The notes under the pieces: model-generated | The model's input: the letters and a program-made list of their open reading frames with translations, nothing else | The model's database searches: none | What the model was told of the DNA's origin: nothing | Program-made: the position numbers and the translations under genes | Source: Ciona savignyi | Taxonomy: Eukaryota; Chordata; Ascidiacea; Phlebobranchia; Cionidae | Length of the DNA: 64,000 nt | NCBI GenBank assembly: GCA_000149265.1 | Contig: CH003416.1 | Span: 1,572,770-1,636,769 of the forward strand | Reading direction: 5' to 3' | In this document: positions 35,801 through 49,900 of the stretch, in pieces | Numbering within the stretch: the stretch's first letter is position 1 | Layout of the letters: every line of letters starts with the position of its first letter

Positions 35801-38500
35801 AGCATGAGAATATGGCACACAACATGTGTTTTACAAATAGTGGTGGTTAAACACGTGGTTGACACTTTCTAGTTTTTTACTGATCTAACTCGATTCGTTT
35901 CTATTTAAATAAGGAACAAGAAGTTTATATTGTTACAAATCCGAGGTTCATTTCTTCTTGTCGTAAATTTAGTTACCGGTTATGGATTTAGATAATAAAC
36001 CTTGTTGTTAGTTTTTCCAAAGCTGGACTTTATAGCCCACACGATACACTACAACTGGTATTACCTGTCTGTTTATAGTCTTTTCGTTATACCGACTAAG
36101 TCACTAAGCTAAGTGATATCTGCGGCGATTATGTTCCCATAGGTAAACATAAGTATCTTATCCTGCTTGTTAGACCCTTTAAGACTTGCATTTAAAAACC
36201 AATATTCCTAAAATATACATTTCAGATGGCCACTGTCGAGTAGTCCAACTGCTTGCATTTGTATCCGGCAGCAGTTTCGATCGGGTAAGCTTAAGTAAAG
36301 AAAACTTTTACCGAGTTGTGAAAGAAATAGCAACAGCGGTCGGCTTATTGAACAAAACGTTACAAGTGGGTGTTTCTGTGTTTTCTTGAACTTGTTTACT
36401 ATTGTTAACAAACTAACGTTCATTTGTGTGTAATGCACGTAGACATTGCGAATGCTACATAGCTATATTTAATTATATATCCCGTATATAGGCGTGGCTG
36501 ATGGTTTTCTTAGTTACAAATAAACATATTCACCGACAAAGTGTTACAACGTTTCGGATTTCACACTTTTCTCTGCTATTGATAATAAGGTGGTCGGTGA
36601 TGCGTATAACCTAGAAAAAGTCGGAAATTGTAACTTAAACGGTTAAAAACTAAACGAGAAGGGAAAGGGGGAAGGAAACTGCACAGTAAAATGAAGATTA
36701 GGGCATTAGAGTGAGTGTTAACGTTGGGGTTGTATAGTTAGGGTTAGTTCTGGGGTTGAGATTAGTGTTTGGGGTTTTAATTATTTTCCATTGTTCAAGT
36801 GACTTTTACTCCTTCCCTCCAGTTTTACTCCTTCCCTTTTTTTGTTGCTCACTCAAATGTCTAATATGCCTACAAATCAAGTCAGGTTGAAAATACCTTG
36901 GCCCAAAAAAACTATGAGCTGGACACACCTATTAACGGAATATTATGCATTCAGAACAAGAAACTTCAATATTCACTGAAACGAACTAATGTTTGGTGGC
37001 TGGAAACTTTTAATATGGAAACAAACGGCAGCTTCCTGAAGTATATTCAGGATCAGGAACTTCGCGTAATATGTTCCGAAATCATGTTGAAGTATCAATC
37101 GCAAGTTTTGCCTGATATCCACAAGTTTAGAAAAGGTGAAAATCAATAATGATGAGTAAAAAAAGTTTATTAAATAAAAATAACGAACTGTGCAAGTTGG
37201 CCAACTTCTAACCAATTAAAACTTACACTTGTTACTTGCAGGCTTGGTGCATGGGGATGTAAACTCCGGTAATGTGATCCTGGAAAAATGCAATTCAAAA
37301 ATTGAAGAATTGAGCCCTCAGTACAAGTTCCATGGTTTGTATTGTCTTTTTGTCAATCTAAATTTCTAACCTATTGCCACGACAGCGACTTAGAGGATGT
37401 TGCATTTGTTTAATAGCCTGGTCTTATACAGCACTAACGTCTCAATCATATACGTACAATAATCTACAATAGCCCAGTGGTTACTTTACATAGCAGGTGT
37501 TCAACTAATTATTCTCCCTATCTCTTTAATGCAAACTGACCTAACAAAACAAGCTTCCACTTAAAATCCTGACATAGAAAGTCTTAGATTTTTTTTACAA
37601 TTTAAAACTAAAGCTTGGATTTGCAACCTTAACTTAAAACCCTTCAAAATTTGACTTACAAATTTGATCCCATACCCCTTCGTACATCAGCAACTTTTCC
37701 CCAACAAAATAGCCACCAGATGTACAATCAACACCTTTATATCACAAAGCACTGCTCCACGATTACAAAACTTTACAGCTAAACGAGAACACCGGCGCGC
37801 AGCCTAGCACATGTTGCTTCCAACCAACCAAACATTGGGGAATCACCACCATTGTTACTCTCGTTTAAAAAACAATGACTCATGGAGGTACCACTAGTCA
37901 CATCCGCCTGCGCATGGAGGTCTTAATTGGTTATACGCCATCTATATGCACGATGTAATATGACAATTGCCCGTGTGATAACATTCCACGTTTCTAATTC
38001 ATTGAAATAGAACATTTAATATCTTATTTACCTGTGGATAACATGTTGTGCTCTCGTAATAAAATGACTTTGATTTTACTAACATCATACGCATCACATT
38101 AGGTATTATAGACTTTTGCGAAGCCTACGAAGGGTCCTATGTGTTCGAGATGGCCACCGTCGCTGCATATATGATGTGCGAGGCTACACAACATGGATTC
38201 AACGCCGAAAGAGCTTTGTTAGATTGCTATTTCGCATACGAACAAATTTTCCCTTTGACAATCGACGAAAAACAACATTTGGAACTGATTGTCGCAGCTC
38301 GATTAGTTTCCCTTGTTCTTTTGAGCGTTTACTTCGCTGATTTGCAGCCTGACAATATAACATATATTGCTCGCTTCCTAGAATCGGCATCCATATTACT
38401 AAAGCAAATCTGGCACGTTGGCGACGATGCCCGCACAGGAAATATTAATCTCAATATCCCACGTTCTACAAATAACGGCGCCGTTAACCATCACAGCTAA
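32890..38500 (+). CDS. Hydroxylysine kinase-like protein, paralog B (six exons)
   Basis: Tandem paralog of the gene at 27366. Exons: 32890-33067, 34002-34112, 36226-36365, 36955-37135, 37242-37334, 38103-38500; 366 residues. It has GYYDNNYYVQ and YILKF in the N-lobe, catalytic loop HGDVNSGNV in exon 5, and GIIDFCEAYEGSYVFEMA in exon 6, where the second acidic residue of the DFGD-like motif is Glu. A 20-residue or so extra tail (DARTGNINLN...) follows the point where paralog A ends. The first exon ends CCAG|GCAGGA: the frame and homology demand this junction, so intron 1 would be of the rare GC-AG type. Its introns are larger than in paralog A because of repeats. Substrate and activity are inferred from HYKK. 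Confidence 0.86.
33112..33396 (+). repeat. tRNA-derived SINE, full-length copy
   Basis: The best-preserved copy in the window. The tRNA-like head GTTAGTCTGGCGGTTAAGTG is followed by GGTTGTGTCC, the AACACACTGTAATAGCTCTGG block, and the 3' end GGGGATAAACCTGAATATCC. It lies in intron 1 of kinase B, just after the odd GC donor. Confidence 0.85.
34421..35700 (+). repeat. Tandem repeat of about 334 bp, four units
   Basis: Units start at 34421, 34757, 35089 and 35423 (spacings 336, 332, 334). Each opens with ACAGGCATGGCATGGCGCCC-like sequence. Units 1 and 2 are almost identical, unit 3 diverges in its second half and unit 4 is strongly decayed, so the array grew from its left side. It sits in intron 2 of kinase B. 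A pyrimidine-rich tract (about 34367-34410) precedes unit 1. Confidence 0.9.
36640..36850 (+). repeat. Small inverted-repeat element, family A, copy 2
   Basis: Shares ATTAGGGCATTA and the TTAGGGTTAGTT...GGGGTTGAGATTAGTG core with 23691-23903, and ends CTTCCCTTTTTTTGTTGCTC. Located in intron 3 of kinase B. Confidence 0.6.
37500..37946 (+). repeat. Dispersed element, family B, copy 2
   Basis: Near full-length match to 31221-31676, in intron 5 of kinase B. The two copies share many positions, which suggests recent spread or that one arose with the gene duplication; their intron positions differ, so spread is favoured. Confidence 0.8.
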
Positions 38501-40804
38501 AGGGGTTAATGCCTAAATACGGTACGGAAATATATGTCAAGTTCTCCTAGTGCCACCTTATTGTTATGGCTGGGTAGTAGTTAGTATCAATTTATACATT
38601 ACCGTTTTAAACTTAATGCCGCTAGGGTGGGGTTATAAGGATTAGTATAAATTACATATTTCCATATTTTAGTATAGTTTACGCTAAAGACCACGGCGAT
38701 CAGCCGATGTGCCATGTTTTCTTGCTAGACCATTTGTCCTAGTGAAATAACTGTTTTTTTCTAAACGCCCACAAAAATAATATGATATTTGTAAGTACAT
38801 ATATTAAAATAATTATTATATAAAATAGCATAAGCAATAATTATTTAAAAATTAAAAGAGCATAATTCATCTCTTTTAATGTGGTGATTTGTACAGAAAG
38901 TTTTAATCGCAATATTGTTGGCTTTCAGGTTTAAAACCGTCAAGATTGCCTTATTTTGAAACTGTTACAATGATGCTTGTTGTTATTGTGATTTTACTAC
39001 ATTTTTTATACCCGGGTACTGTATGCAATTAATTGTTTTGTTTGTGACAGTGCATTTCTTGCTATGGGAGAAACGCACTGTACAGTAAATAACCCTTGCG
39101 TGAGCTGCCTAGATCATTAATTTGATGTAATTTGATATGCGATTTTGTGATATTGCTTTCTCGGTACTTATTGGTTAATAACACATGTACATTATTGCGA
39201 ATTCCACGGTCTAAATTGAAAACTGTATTCAAAACATACTAAGTAGTACAATGAACTGTTAAACTACGATGTGCAATGTCATTGCTTTTCCTTTCCTCCC
39301 ATTTGTATTAACATAGTACCCGTTTCAGCTTTTATAGTGCTAGCCTGGCATTTCTGAAATGTAAGACAACTCATCCATCATTTACCAATAGCCACATCGT
39401 TTATTCACTTACACCACCGTTCATAACAAAGCAGTTCTTACAATTAGTAAACCGTAGAGCTAAAATATGAGTTTTTCTACTTTTATTTTTACCGGGGCAA
39501 GTTTCCGATCCCGTAGTCTCGCCCCTGGCCCAATTTAAATGTTAAGCGATATAATAACGTCCCTTAATATTGTGCTCTATTAAATGTGAGCCCAAAATTT
39601 TGACATTGGTGGAATATTATTTTTGATATTTTCTTTCTTTTTTTCGCTTTCGTTCACGATTTTTAGGCAACATTCTCTAAAAGCCGGCTTCCCCTCAGAA
39701 CTGTACGCGGTTTACCGCGCATTATTTTTTAGTGTATTAATATCTTTCCATTTTAAAATTTGGTTCGTAAATAATTTTAATTTGGCTACCGCGTTTACTA
39801 TATTTAAAATTTATGTCATTTTTAATGATATTTTTACCACCTTTTGTTCTCCGTGTTTTATTTGCTTTTGTTTAACACTAGGGCAAAAATGAATTTTTCG
39901 GCCACTCAAATCCTCATTAAGATACCTCAGTTTTTTCGAACCTTCATTGAAATAAGTACCACTACACTCCTCTATAGGCACATTTGTGTAAGATGTATGT
40001 ACATGAATTAATTACGTTATTCGTTCGACCATACAAACGCTTAACAATATACCTTAATGGTCTGATGGATATGATTGCTTTGTTACTTCGTCGATGATCG
40101 ATATCGTTTCATTATTCCGCGAGCGGCGCTGATGAGCACGATAAGAGGGGACGAGGTGGCGAAAGAAGAAGGCCCATTCGAAACAAGGCGCTGCCGCGTC
40201 TTTTCTTTAGAAGCGAAGAAAGACACAGGAAACGCGACGGCGAGTCGCACCTCGCTACCAGTCGTCAGATCGATTGGTAGCTTTATGACGTAACGTCTAG
40301 ATTCAATTATCAGTGAACTGCTGTTTGAACGAGTTACTTTCTTCCAGTGGTAAGACGCGCTTGTGCCATCAGCATAAGCGAAATTCGGATTTGCTTCATA
40401 AGTACAAGTAAGAACAGAATAAAACACAAAGAACTACCTCGGCGTTCAAGCCCAGTCTGCAGCAACCAGCAGCTAGTATAAAGGAATTTGTTACAGAAGA
40501 ATAGGCTAGTGAAATAGTGCACCGAGTTATGAGGAATTGGTTACGTTTAATTGAACTGATGGATGCGACTGTATCGAGGCACTTTCGCACCTAACTAAAA
40601 ACCACGGTGTATCGTGTTGCCGTTAATGCGTGTGTGATAATAAATTAGGTAACGGCTGCATTCCTCTGCAGAATCAATATTTATTTAGTAAATTCTGCTA
40701 TTTGCTTTGTCGCCGAGGTTTCGTCCAAGCCATATCTTGTGTATACTGGATATGCTTCAGGAGAGTAAAAAGTACTTTTGAACAGCCACTTGCATTTAAG
40801 AGCT
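38501..40804. other. Intergenic region before peroxidasin
   Basis: No gene recognised. AT-rich to about 39900; the open frames at 40075-40427 on both strands overlap each other and resemble nothing known. Should include the peroxidasin promoter. Confidence 0.55.
40477..40484 (+). promoter_or_regulatory. Possible TATA box of peroxidasin
   Basis: TATAAAGG lies 328 bases before the start codon. Motif only. Confidence 0.28.
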
Positions 40805-40995
40805 ATGGGGATTAAAAAGACCCTTGTTTTCTTTCATTTTATCGTGTTTTTGCTCGAGTTGGGGAGAATATCCAACGCTCAACGGCCCGGAAACCGCAGA
40901 TGCCCAACCGGCTGCGTTTGTTTCGTCACAACCGTAAGATGCATGCATCTTCGGCTCGACAGCATCCCGAGAGTTCCGGTGGAGACAAGAATTTT
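40805..40995 (+). CDS. PXDN: Peroxidasin exon 1: signal peptide and LRR N-cap
   Basis: Residues 1-25 are a secretion signal with core LVFFHFIVFLLEL. They are followed by the four-cysteine cap C-x3-C-x-C-x6-C. The exon ends ATTTT|GTAAGT in phase 2, the phase used by every LRR exon that follows. Confidence 0.92.
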
Positions 40996-43900
40996 GTAAG
41001 TTGCGTTTGTTAATGTTCCGTCGAGAAAATATTGCCTGGGTGCACAAGCCAGTCGCTGCACGAAATGTAAAAGTTTCGAAATAAAAGGATAAAGTAGAAT
41101 ATACAGATGATGCTTATAAAGGATGCATATTTCCAATTTGGTATTAAGATAACAAAACTCTTACCTATAACGTACCCCCTTTTTTGGGCTGTAAGGAATA
41201 GTTGATCTTTCGTTAAAACCACACGGTATTCTAAACATGTAAGTGTACGTTGATACAATGAAATAAAGTCACCACCAACATACGTCAAACTGCTTCAAAA
41301 AGCCTTTGGTCGCCGCCTATTTGAGAACAAGAGTAAAAAGTCAATACGCTGTACAAGTTTTTTTGTCAGGACATACTTAAAGTTGAACTTTGTACTTAAG
41401 ATAATAATGTTTTCCACTAAAAAATGTAATTTAATGTGGATAAATATGTGTCATTTAAATATTTATCTACTAACCCTTCTACTGTGCAAAAATAATATCC
41501 AGTTGCCAAATCTATGTTTTGTGCGAAGTTTTCAGAAGTCAATAAGTGACAGTTAGTAAACAATGATTGGACGCGCGCGACCTCAAAGCTAGCTTGTCAG
41601 TCGTTTATTTCTTTATACTCCTTTGGTTGATATATAGCGTATAATCATACATTTTCTCCAGATTTAAAGCGGTTCTATTTACGCAGGATTCGGGATAATT
41701 TTGGTGTGTTGTGTTACGGCTTGGTGACTTTAAACTTTAAAAGGTGTAAAAATTGATGCTGTCTGGGCAACTTGTTGTTTCGGGTTAAAATTACTGGTTA
41801 AAACGTTGTGCGGAACTTGCTGGATCTTCTTTAATGACTCAGATTCTCGGTGCGTGAAGTCTTTGTTTCTCTGCCACTTGTATGTAAAATGCCCTTGGGA
41901 ACTAGAATAGCGCCCGCCAAGGGGTTATGTTGAAGATAAGAGACGAGATTCGTTTTGGAATTATCAGATTAATGACTTAAGTCGTTACATCGTGCGTTAG
42001 GAGATAAGGTTAATCGGTTGTGGTGTGCACCCATATAATCGCCGATTTCGGTTGCTTGAAGGCTTGATTACATGCCGGTTTCTGGTTAACAAAACATGAC
42101 AGAAATCGTTTCCAAATGCCGTTTTCTTTTGAATTATCTTGAATCTAATTAAAAGTAAAAACAAAACTATAGACTTGGCGTTTGTAGTTCATGGGAAAGT
42201 CGGACTGACTAATCGATCTTCTAATTCCCAAGAGAAATTGACTTGTTTTGTACATAGACAAATTATAACTACAGAGATGATTTTGAAGGTTTGATTTGTT
42301 GCTGCACAAAACTTCCCAAACACTAATTTTCACATAGAAATACATTTTTCGCGCTCATAAAAATTAATTAATTTCTTCTATTTCCCTGATTGTAGTATTT
42401 GTTTCCTCACCAATCTACGTAAAACGTGTTTAATGATATTTGTTTAGGCTAACCACACCCCATATCCATAACAAAACGTACTCTTTAATATTTAGCGTAG
42501 GTTAGAAATGCATTGTACACTTGGTAAATTCAAACACACGGCTTAAACCGTGACCTCCGTACAAGTGACGTGATCCGTATGTTAAATACATCGGTTACTT
42601 TAGGCGGTGGGACGTCTGCCGTTTGCATTGAAGTGAATTCGAGCAATAAAGGCACGGGTCCCCTCACAAAAAGTGCTGTTATGACGTCAATGTGGTATAC
42701 GATCTCTATGGGTGGGAAATTATGTAGCCTTTCGTTTTGTACCTGGGCCACTTGACCTAGTCGGTGGCTCTTGTTCGAATGTTGCACCGTGGGAGCATTT
42801 CTCATTGCAAGGTATTGAATGCACACGCTCTACTTGCGATAGTATTACAACCGAGCGTTTTGGCAACGTCCCTGTCTTGCACTTTACGCTTTCCAAGAAA
42901 AATAGCCATAATTTCACTTTTTAGTTAAAATGCTGGTAGACGTATACCAATTTTAAATTTAAACACTGCTTTTTAATACATGTGTTTGTGTCTATAAAGA
43001 CGACTTACTGCACAAATCCAGTGGAGTAAAACACTCACAGAAACTTTTAATCCCTATTTGTTAGCGAACTATGTGAACCAAATAACTTTGTCTATATTTC
43101 TTAACGTTTAGAAATGGTAACACATTAAATGCCACATAAATTGATCAATACCGAAATAGAATAAGTTAAATGGTAAAACAAGCCGCTTTTACACCTGTTC
43201 CGTTTTTTATGTAATTAAATTTGCTGACCAACGATTGAGAACATTGCTGCGCCATTCAATTTTAAAGGCCGTATCACATTCTCTCTGTTTAGTCCACTGA
43301 CCTAGTTTACCCACCAAAACAGATCAATGTAACAATGTGTACAAACAACTTGTGTTTGAAGGTGTGAATTACAAGTGGTCTGTTTAGCCCTCGGGCTATT
43401 GTCAGACTGGGCTTTTTTGATCTTCTTTCAGTCTGCTGTACGCCGGCGTTTTCGTACAGAGAAAACATTAAGGGATCGCTTAAGTGTAGTTAAAAGATTT
43501 ACTTATTGACTGACATGCGATTTTAACCCCCAAAACGCCCAATAATTTTGTAATAAGTCAAATAGACCGCATGTAAACGCCAACAACTAAAATGGAAGGA
43601 GATTTAGTTATTTGTAAATCTTGCTCTGCATGTATTTCATCAAAATGAACGCTTGTTTACTTTTCCACTCCTTGTTAAATGAACATAGATTACACCCATC
43701 TTTCATCTTATACCGGGGCATTTCGGTTAAACACGGTACTCGGTGCGTTTAATTGACGTTCGGTAAAACTAGCAATCACTAGTCTGGCGTAATGATGGAG
43801 TGAATCAATTTCAAATCCTCTTATAGGTGTTTATTACTGATGATTCAATCTACGAATTTCGAATAAATGGGCACCTGAACTGGAGTGACCACAGTATAAC

Positions 43901-46900
43901 CAGCGTTAATACACACCGAAACGTGTCTGGGTTACCGTGCACTGATCTAGATTATGTGCTAGTGAAAATTACGGTAATCTGACAGCGTTATTTGTGGTAA
44001 ACGATTAAATTTGATCATGGTCTAAATAAAATACACGCAACGTAAGAATTACTATACTTGGTCTGGTAAAGTGTAAAGAACAATTTTAGGACTGTCACTT
44101 AAAATTCTACAAAAATGCTTTTGAAATTTTGTAGAAGTATTTCATTCAAGGTACGCCTTTAAAGTTTGATCTGTGCACAGACATTGACAAAAATCATAAT
44201 TATCTAAGTCATGAGTCAATAAACACGTGGTCTACCGAAATAGTTGTCTTTGACGGTGGTCAATTTTAGAAAACACGCCTTTAATTTGTTTGGAAATCCT
44301 GGGTGGCAAAATCATTTCGTATTTCACGCATTTTATCCGCCGTTTGCAGTATTCGACAAGTCGTTTAGCTTCGGAAACCAAGTCCCTCACTCATAAGGTA
44401 GGAATGTTAATTATTTCGTCCATATGCGAGAGGCACGAGACCGCTTTTCGATAACCAACATATTGCCGAAAATGGCACGAGTTTGTTTAAGCCCCAGATT
44501 TTCCTTACTTGGTTGCAAGTCATCTCAAGCGTCGTAAAAATAAAATGTCACAATGTCCCACACTTTTGCGTTAATACAGAAGGCAAAAACTGAAATTTAA
44601 AAATCTACGGTCGCAGATTTTAAATCGAATTATTGTGGAAATAAAAATGTATGGTTACATATGAGCAGGTTAACCACCCCTGATTCCATAGACATCATAC
44701 ATGGCATATTTCAATGGGGGTAAGAATGGGTACAGCTATGGTAATTTATCAAACTAGATACAAATGTTTTAGGATTACTTTCCACCAATTATCCGGCCTG
44801 TCGAACAAGGTTTGGCATCTTTCCTAAAAAATACCACAATAAACAAAAAAAATGAGCTTTTGCCTGCAAAAATTCAAAATTGGCCTCCACCAACTAAAAA
44901 TGTTATTTGTTTTTAGTAATACATAACAAACAAGCAAACAAAACCCATGAAAAATGACAACAGAAATACCCTACGAAAAGTTCCTCTAATTGGATGGCTT
45001 GACTACAAAGTTGAACTTCATTTTAAAAGATTTTGGGGAAAATAGTGAAGTAAACATAAAACACAGTGTAAGTGAGATTTTGCCAGTGGATAAAAGATGT
45101 AAACTCTAATATAAACCTTTATTATCGGTCTATTTGACAACGGGATATAAACTTGCGTGGTGCGGTTTTATTGGAAGGTAAACAAGGTCCGCTGTATTTG
45201 AAGTGTTAACATTGGCATTATATGCTATGGGAGCGTAGCTGGTGACAATCTCCTTGTAAAACCACGTCAGTTATTAGTTTGTTGCCGTCCACCAAAGTGA
45301 TTGTGTCCAGTGGTTGACTCTGTCGTGGATTCAGATGAAGCAGAAAACGAGATTGTAATGACGGGCAACACTAACAGAAGGGGAATAGGGGCCAAGATAA
45401 GGAAAAAAGTGGTTACTAAAACTTTGGAAACGAATTCTAAACCTCCTCCCAAACACTAATCTCAACCCAAGAACCAACTAGAACTTCAAACCCAGCACTT
45501 TCACAAACTTATTGTCATAATCTGTATTTTTGTGTGCAGTTTCCCTTCTTCCATTCTCCCCTTTCCCTCATTTATCCCCCCTAAAATAATGCTCCAAACA
45601 ATGATCAGTTTTCGTGAAATATTCTTACATTCAATGGCGATTCAAAGTTAAACTCATGTGGGACTACAGGAATGGAATTCCGGCTGCTTGACTAGTACTC
45701 ACTATATCAAGAAGATAATCCCTGAACTCCTGTTTAAATAGGCTGTACCTATACCCGGCTATAAACACACAAAATCAGTTACATCCTGTTGCGCTCGTTA
45801 CGGAGCTTACCAAAACATGAAAATTCACTTACACTTCTGCTGCAAGCGCTGTGTTCCCAACTGTACCCCCATTAAATCTTCGTAAACAGCAGTGTATTGC
45901 AACCTAACATATAACGGCGGTATCAGTCTAACCACACATAGTGCGAGTTGCGTTTTTGAGGTCAATTGCTACAGGTTTTGTCTGAAGAAGAAATTGTTAT
46001 ATTTGTATGGCAAAACCTAATGGCAAAGTAACATACGTGATTCTAAGTGGAATCGTTTATGTTTTTATTGGCTTTTGTCCGTATGTTTCTTGTTTATCAT
46101 ACTCCGTGATTTAACTGCCACAAACAGATTAAACATGTGTCATCGAAACTAAGACATTAAAATCTGGATTAACATCTCAGTGTTAACAAGTTTAAAACCT
46201 ACGAGTGATGCGAGGTCGTTGAAAAGTAGCTCTTATCTGTCTGTTGGTGAAACCTTAAGATTTGGAATTTTATCTATTCCGTCGTGGTTTATTGTAATTC
46301 ACTTTTGCCAGGAAGCCCTTTCGCCTTAGATAAGTGCAGATGGTAGGTAAATGTATATCGTATGTTTTAAAATGTCAGCCCTAAACTAAATTATGAAACA
46401 TCGACTGAATTGCCCAACGTTCTTCTTTTATACCACGGAGCTGAATGAACTAATGAAATCAGCGTCTCTGTCGCTTGGGCCCGGTTCAATGAACATTTAA
46501 GTTCCCATCCCTCCACGCCCATTCCCCAAATAGATCCGATCTATAAACACGTTCCAACATTACAATTACTAGTCGAACTTGCGGTTTGGTTAATTTTGAG
46601 ACACCAACTCGGTTTAAACACATGAGAATAACCGCGTGACTTTTCTATGAGACATAAGTACTCTTGAAAAATGAATTTCCACCTTTTAGCAATCGAGTAA
46701 AAATTCGTTTCTGATGCGTCATTTGTTGTGTTTTTAATCTGGCACGTCAAACTTCTGTTTCATCAACCACTCACTTGGTAGATTCGCATGATTTTTACGT
46801 CACAATCTCCATTCTTCGTCTGCCGCGGAAGCGAGAGAAGTGATTTAGGAAGTTCATCTTTACCGCATTTCCTGTTTTCGCTATCGAACTTTTATTTCGT

Positions 46901-49900
46901 GTTACCAAACACACAAGCACAATACAACCGCAACTTCCACTATAAACAAATAAAAATACGATCTCTATTTTTCGGTCATGGATCGTTGTGAAGCAATCGT
47001 AAAATTAGCAGCTTGTTTTGTAATTGAATTAGTTTTCATTTCCCAAGAAGTCGTTTCGCGGTTTCTTGGCCGTGCCGTACTGTAGACATTTTTTCTATTA
47101 TTGACGTGAGAGACTACATCATGGTTTTTAAACCAATGGGTCAATATCCACCTAAGCCATAATGTTCAATTAAGGCACGTTTTGCTTACTGGTTGCTGTT
47201 AATTGGTAAACCGTAATGCCCTCAAAGTCGATAGCTGGATATATTTCCGTTACAGTGTCTTCCGGCTTTGCATTTATGCATTAATTCCATTAACGCTTAT
47301 AATAATCACCTGTCCCTGTTATATTTCCCGCTCAACCCAGTTGTTAGACGTTACCCCCTATTTTCTGATATGTGACTGTGGTAGTGCAATATTTTAAAAG
47401 ACTTGTATGAAATGGGGTTTTATGCTGCTTAATGTGAAATACAAGCATTTTATACATAAAAGTTTATCGAGAACCCCACTTAAGAGTGTAACATTTCAAC
47501 CACGTGAGTGAAAACCATACAACTATACAAGCACAACAAACTAACAACCTTTAACGAGCGAATTGACTTAAAACGCCCGAACAACTAAAAGAGTTGTAAT
47601 TAACCCTAATAAAACCAGGTGGTTACACTTCATTCGCCTATACTCTCGCTACGGTCGTCTAAGGCTGGATTCACACCAGAACGACATTTTGTCGTACGTC
47701 CAACAAAAACGTTTTTGTCGTAAGCGTGTTTTTCGTTTTTTGTTTTGGTCGATTCACACCAATAAAACGTGTTTCGGTCCGACGGTTTGCATGAATATGG
47801 ATAAACACTTATAACTAGAATTTTATATGAAAATAAAGGCAAAGACATCATAATTTTAATTGGTATTCAGAGTACTATCGTCATAGGACACCAATTAACT
47901 TGGATAAATCCTATATTGGATAAACTAAACATTCTAATGGAACCTGAAAAAATCACATTTTTGAAGTATGACAACCTAACTTTTTCCTGAATTACTTTTA
48001 GACTGAAGCCTATTATAGAGAGAACATACTTCTATATAATCAGTATTACAACCTTAAATCCTTAACATCAGACACTCTTGACCTTAACATTTTTATACTA
48101 CATGGCTGCCAAAACTTACAAGAGGTGTCTTAGGTTATTTTGGTAGTTTTATACCAGAACCAACCTAAGAAGTGTGACATAGTAATTTAAAGTGGTGCCC
48201 ATATTTTGCACTTTGACAACCAAAAAACAATAACTCGGATAAATACATTGGAGGGTAAATGTATTGGTTTCATCTGTACAAATAAAACAATGACATTTGT
48301 TTTTGCTCACAGTTCATATCACCCATATAAACAAACAGTATGGAGAGTGTTGTAGACAGAACAATGAACATGATAATTAAAATGGAAATAACTCGATTAA
48401 CATTCAACAATTTCATACACAGCACAAAATGGATACAGGAATGTAAATAAGTTAAATAGTGATACTGATCTAGTTTAAAAACAAAATGTTTATCGGGATG
48501 CTCGCAAACCATTTGAAAGTTACTACGACATTTTAAAAAGTGAAGCATTGCCTTGGTTATTTGTGTGCATTATATGCTGGTTTCTTTTTTCTCTGTTATT
48601 TCGGGGCACTTTATTGTTCTGTAGCCTCTGGTATGTACTTTTCAGTTACCGGCAGTAATTTGCAGAAGTAAAATTGATATTTTACCAGACTGTTTCATTG
48701 CAAAATATTTCCACAACTGTATCAGTGTTGTCAGATGATGAACTTGAATTACTGGTACTGGTCCAGTCATGCTGTAAAGACAAATGTATACCGGTGTTAT
48801 TCAACATTAATATACATAATCCACAAGACCAAAAAATAAGTGTACAGGATTATAGGATAGATTATATTTGTTTCACTATAGTAATGCAATTATCAATGCT
48901 AGAGAACTCATGGCCTGTGGTAATCTAATAATTGCCTAGATGCAAAAGCTTCATTTTACCATTCAATGCAATAAAACATCCTTATGTACAAAAGTGGTTA
49001 ACCAAAGTTTTGCTGAATATTAGAATTAACATCCAACTTGTAACGGGTAGTTTGGCAACCGGATCTGTACCGCTGTATTGGTATCATAACTAGATACTTA
49101 CAAAAAGTAGAATCATATATAGAATATAATCTATTTATGAATGCAACACTTTACACACTTACCACTCTTATTCAAAACTTGACAAATAAGATTTCAAGTT
49201 AACTCTTGTACAACTCAATTCATATACCGGTATGCAGAACTGGATATATTAGGCTTGTATTTTGCCGACTTAATATTCAATTCTTGAATTAGTAGTTGAA
49301 GTTTGCTTGGATCCACCATAATTCTACAGACTAAATAGCCTATATATTTAACCAGTACCTACCGGTATCGCCTATCGGGAAAATTTATGTAAGTTTAAGT
49401 ACCAGTACTGGTTTTGTTCAGTTTAGGCTACACAAAAGGCTTACCTGAGATGTTGAACTAGTGTTATGTATTATTTGTTAGGCTTTTTAATCACAACATA
49501 ATAAGTTTCTGATTTTAAACTAAATATATCTGTCTTGGCCTAATTGCTGTGCACTTTAGTCCATATTCACTTCAACCTAAACTCTCTAATATTATTAAAA
49601 CTAGTGTATTTACTTCAAAACACATTTATATCTATAGTAATAGTATATGTACTGCATATTAGCAATAAAACAATTGTATATGCTGATATTTCACGATATT
49701 AAACTCGTCCGACAAAAAAACATGTCGTAAGAAAATAGCGCATGCTCTATTCCTGAAAAACATGTTTTTTTGTCGTACGACAGAAAACGTGTCGTTTGCG
49801 TCAAAATCGGACTGGTGTGAATCGGCGCATAGGGGACAATGCGTTCTATTTGTAAAACGTCGGTCCGACACGACAAAAACGTTTTTGTCGTTTTGGTGTG

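Noticed and set aside
40075-40427. Open frames on both strands before peroxidasin
   Set aside because: Mutually overlapping and unrecognised; likely chance in a less AT-rich promoter region.
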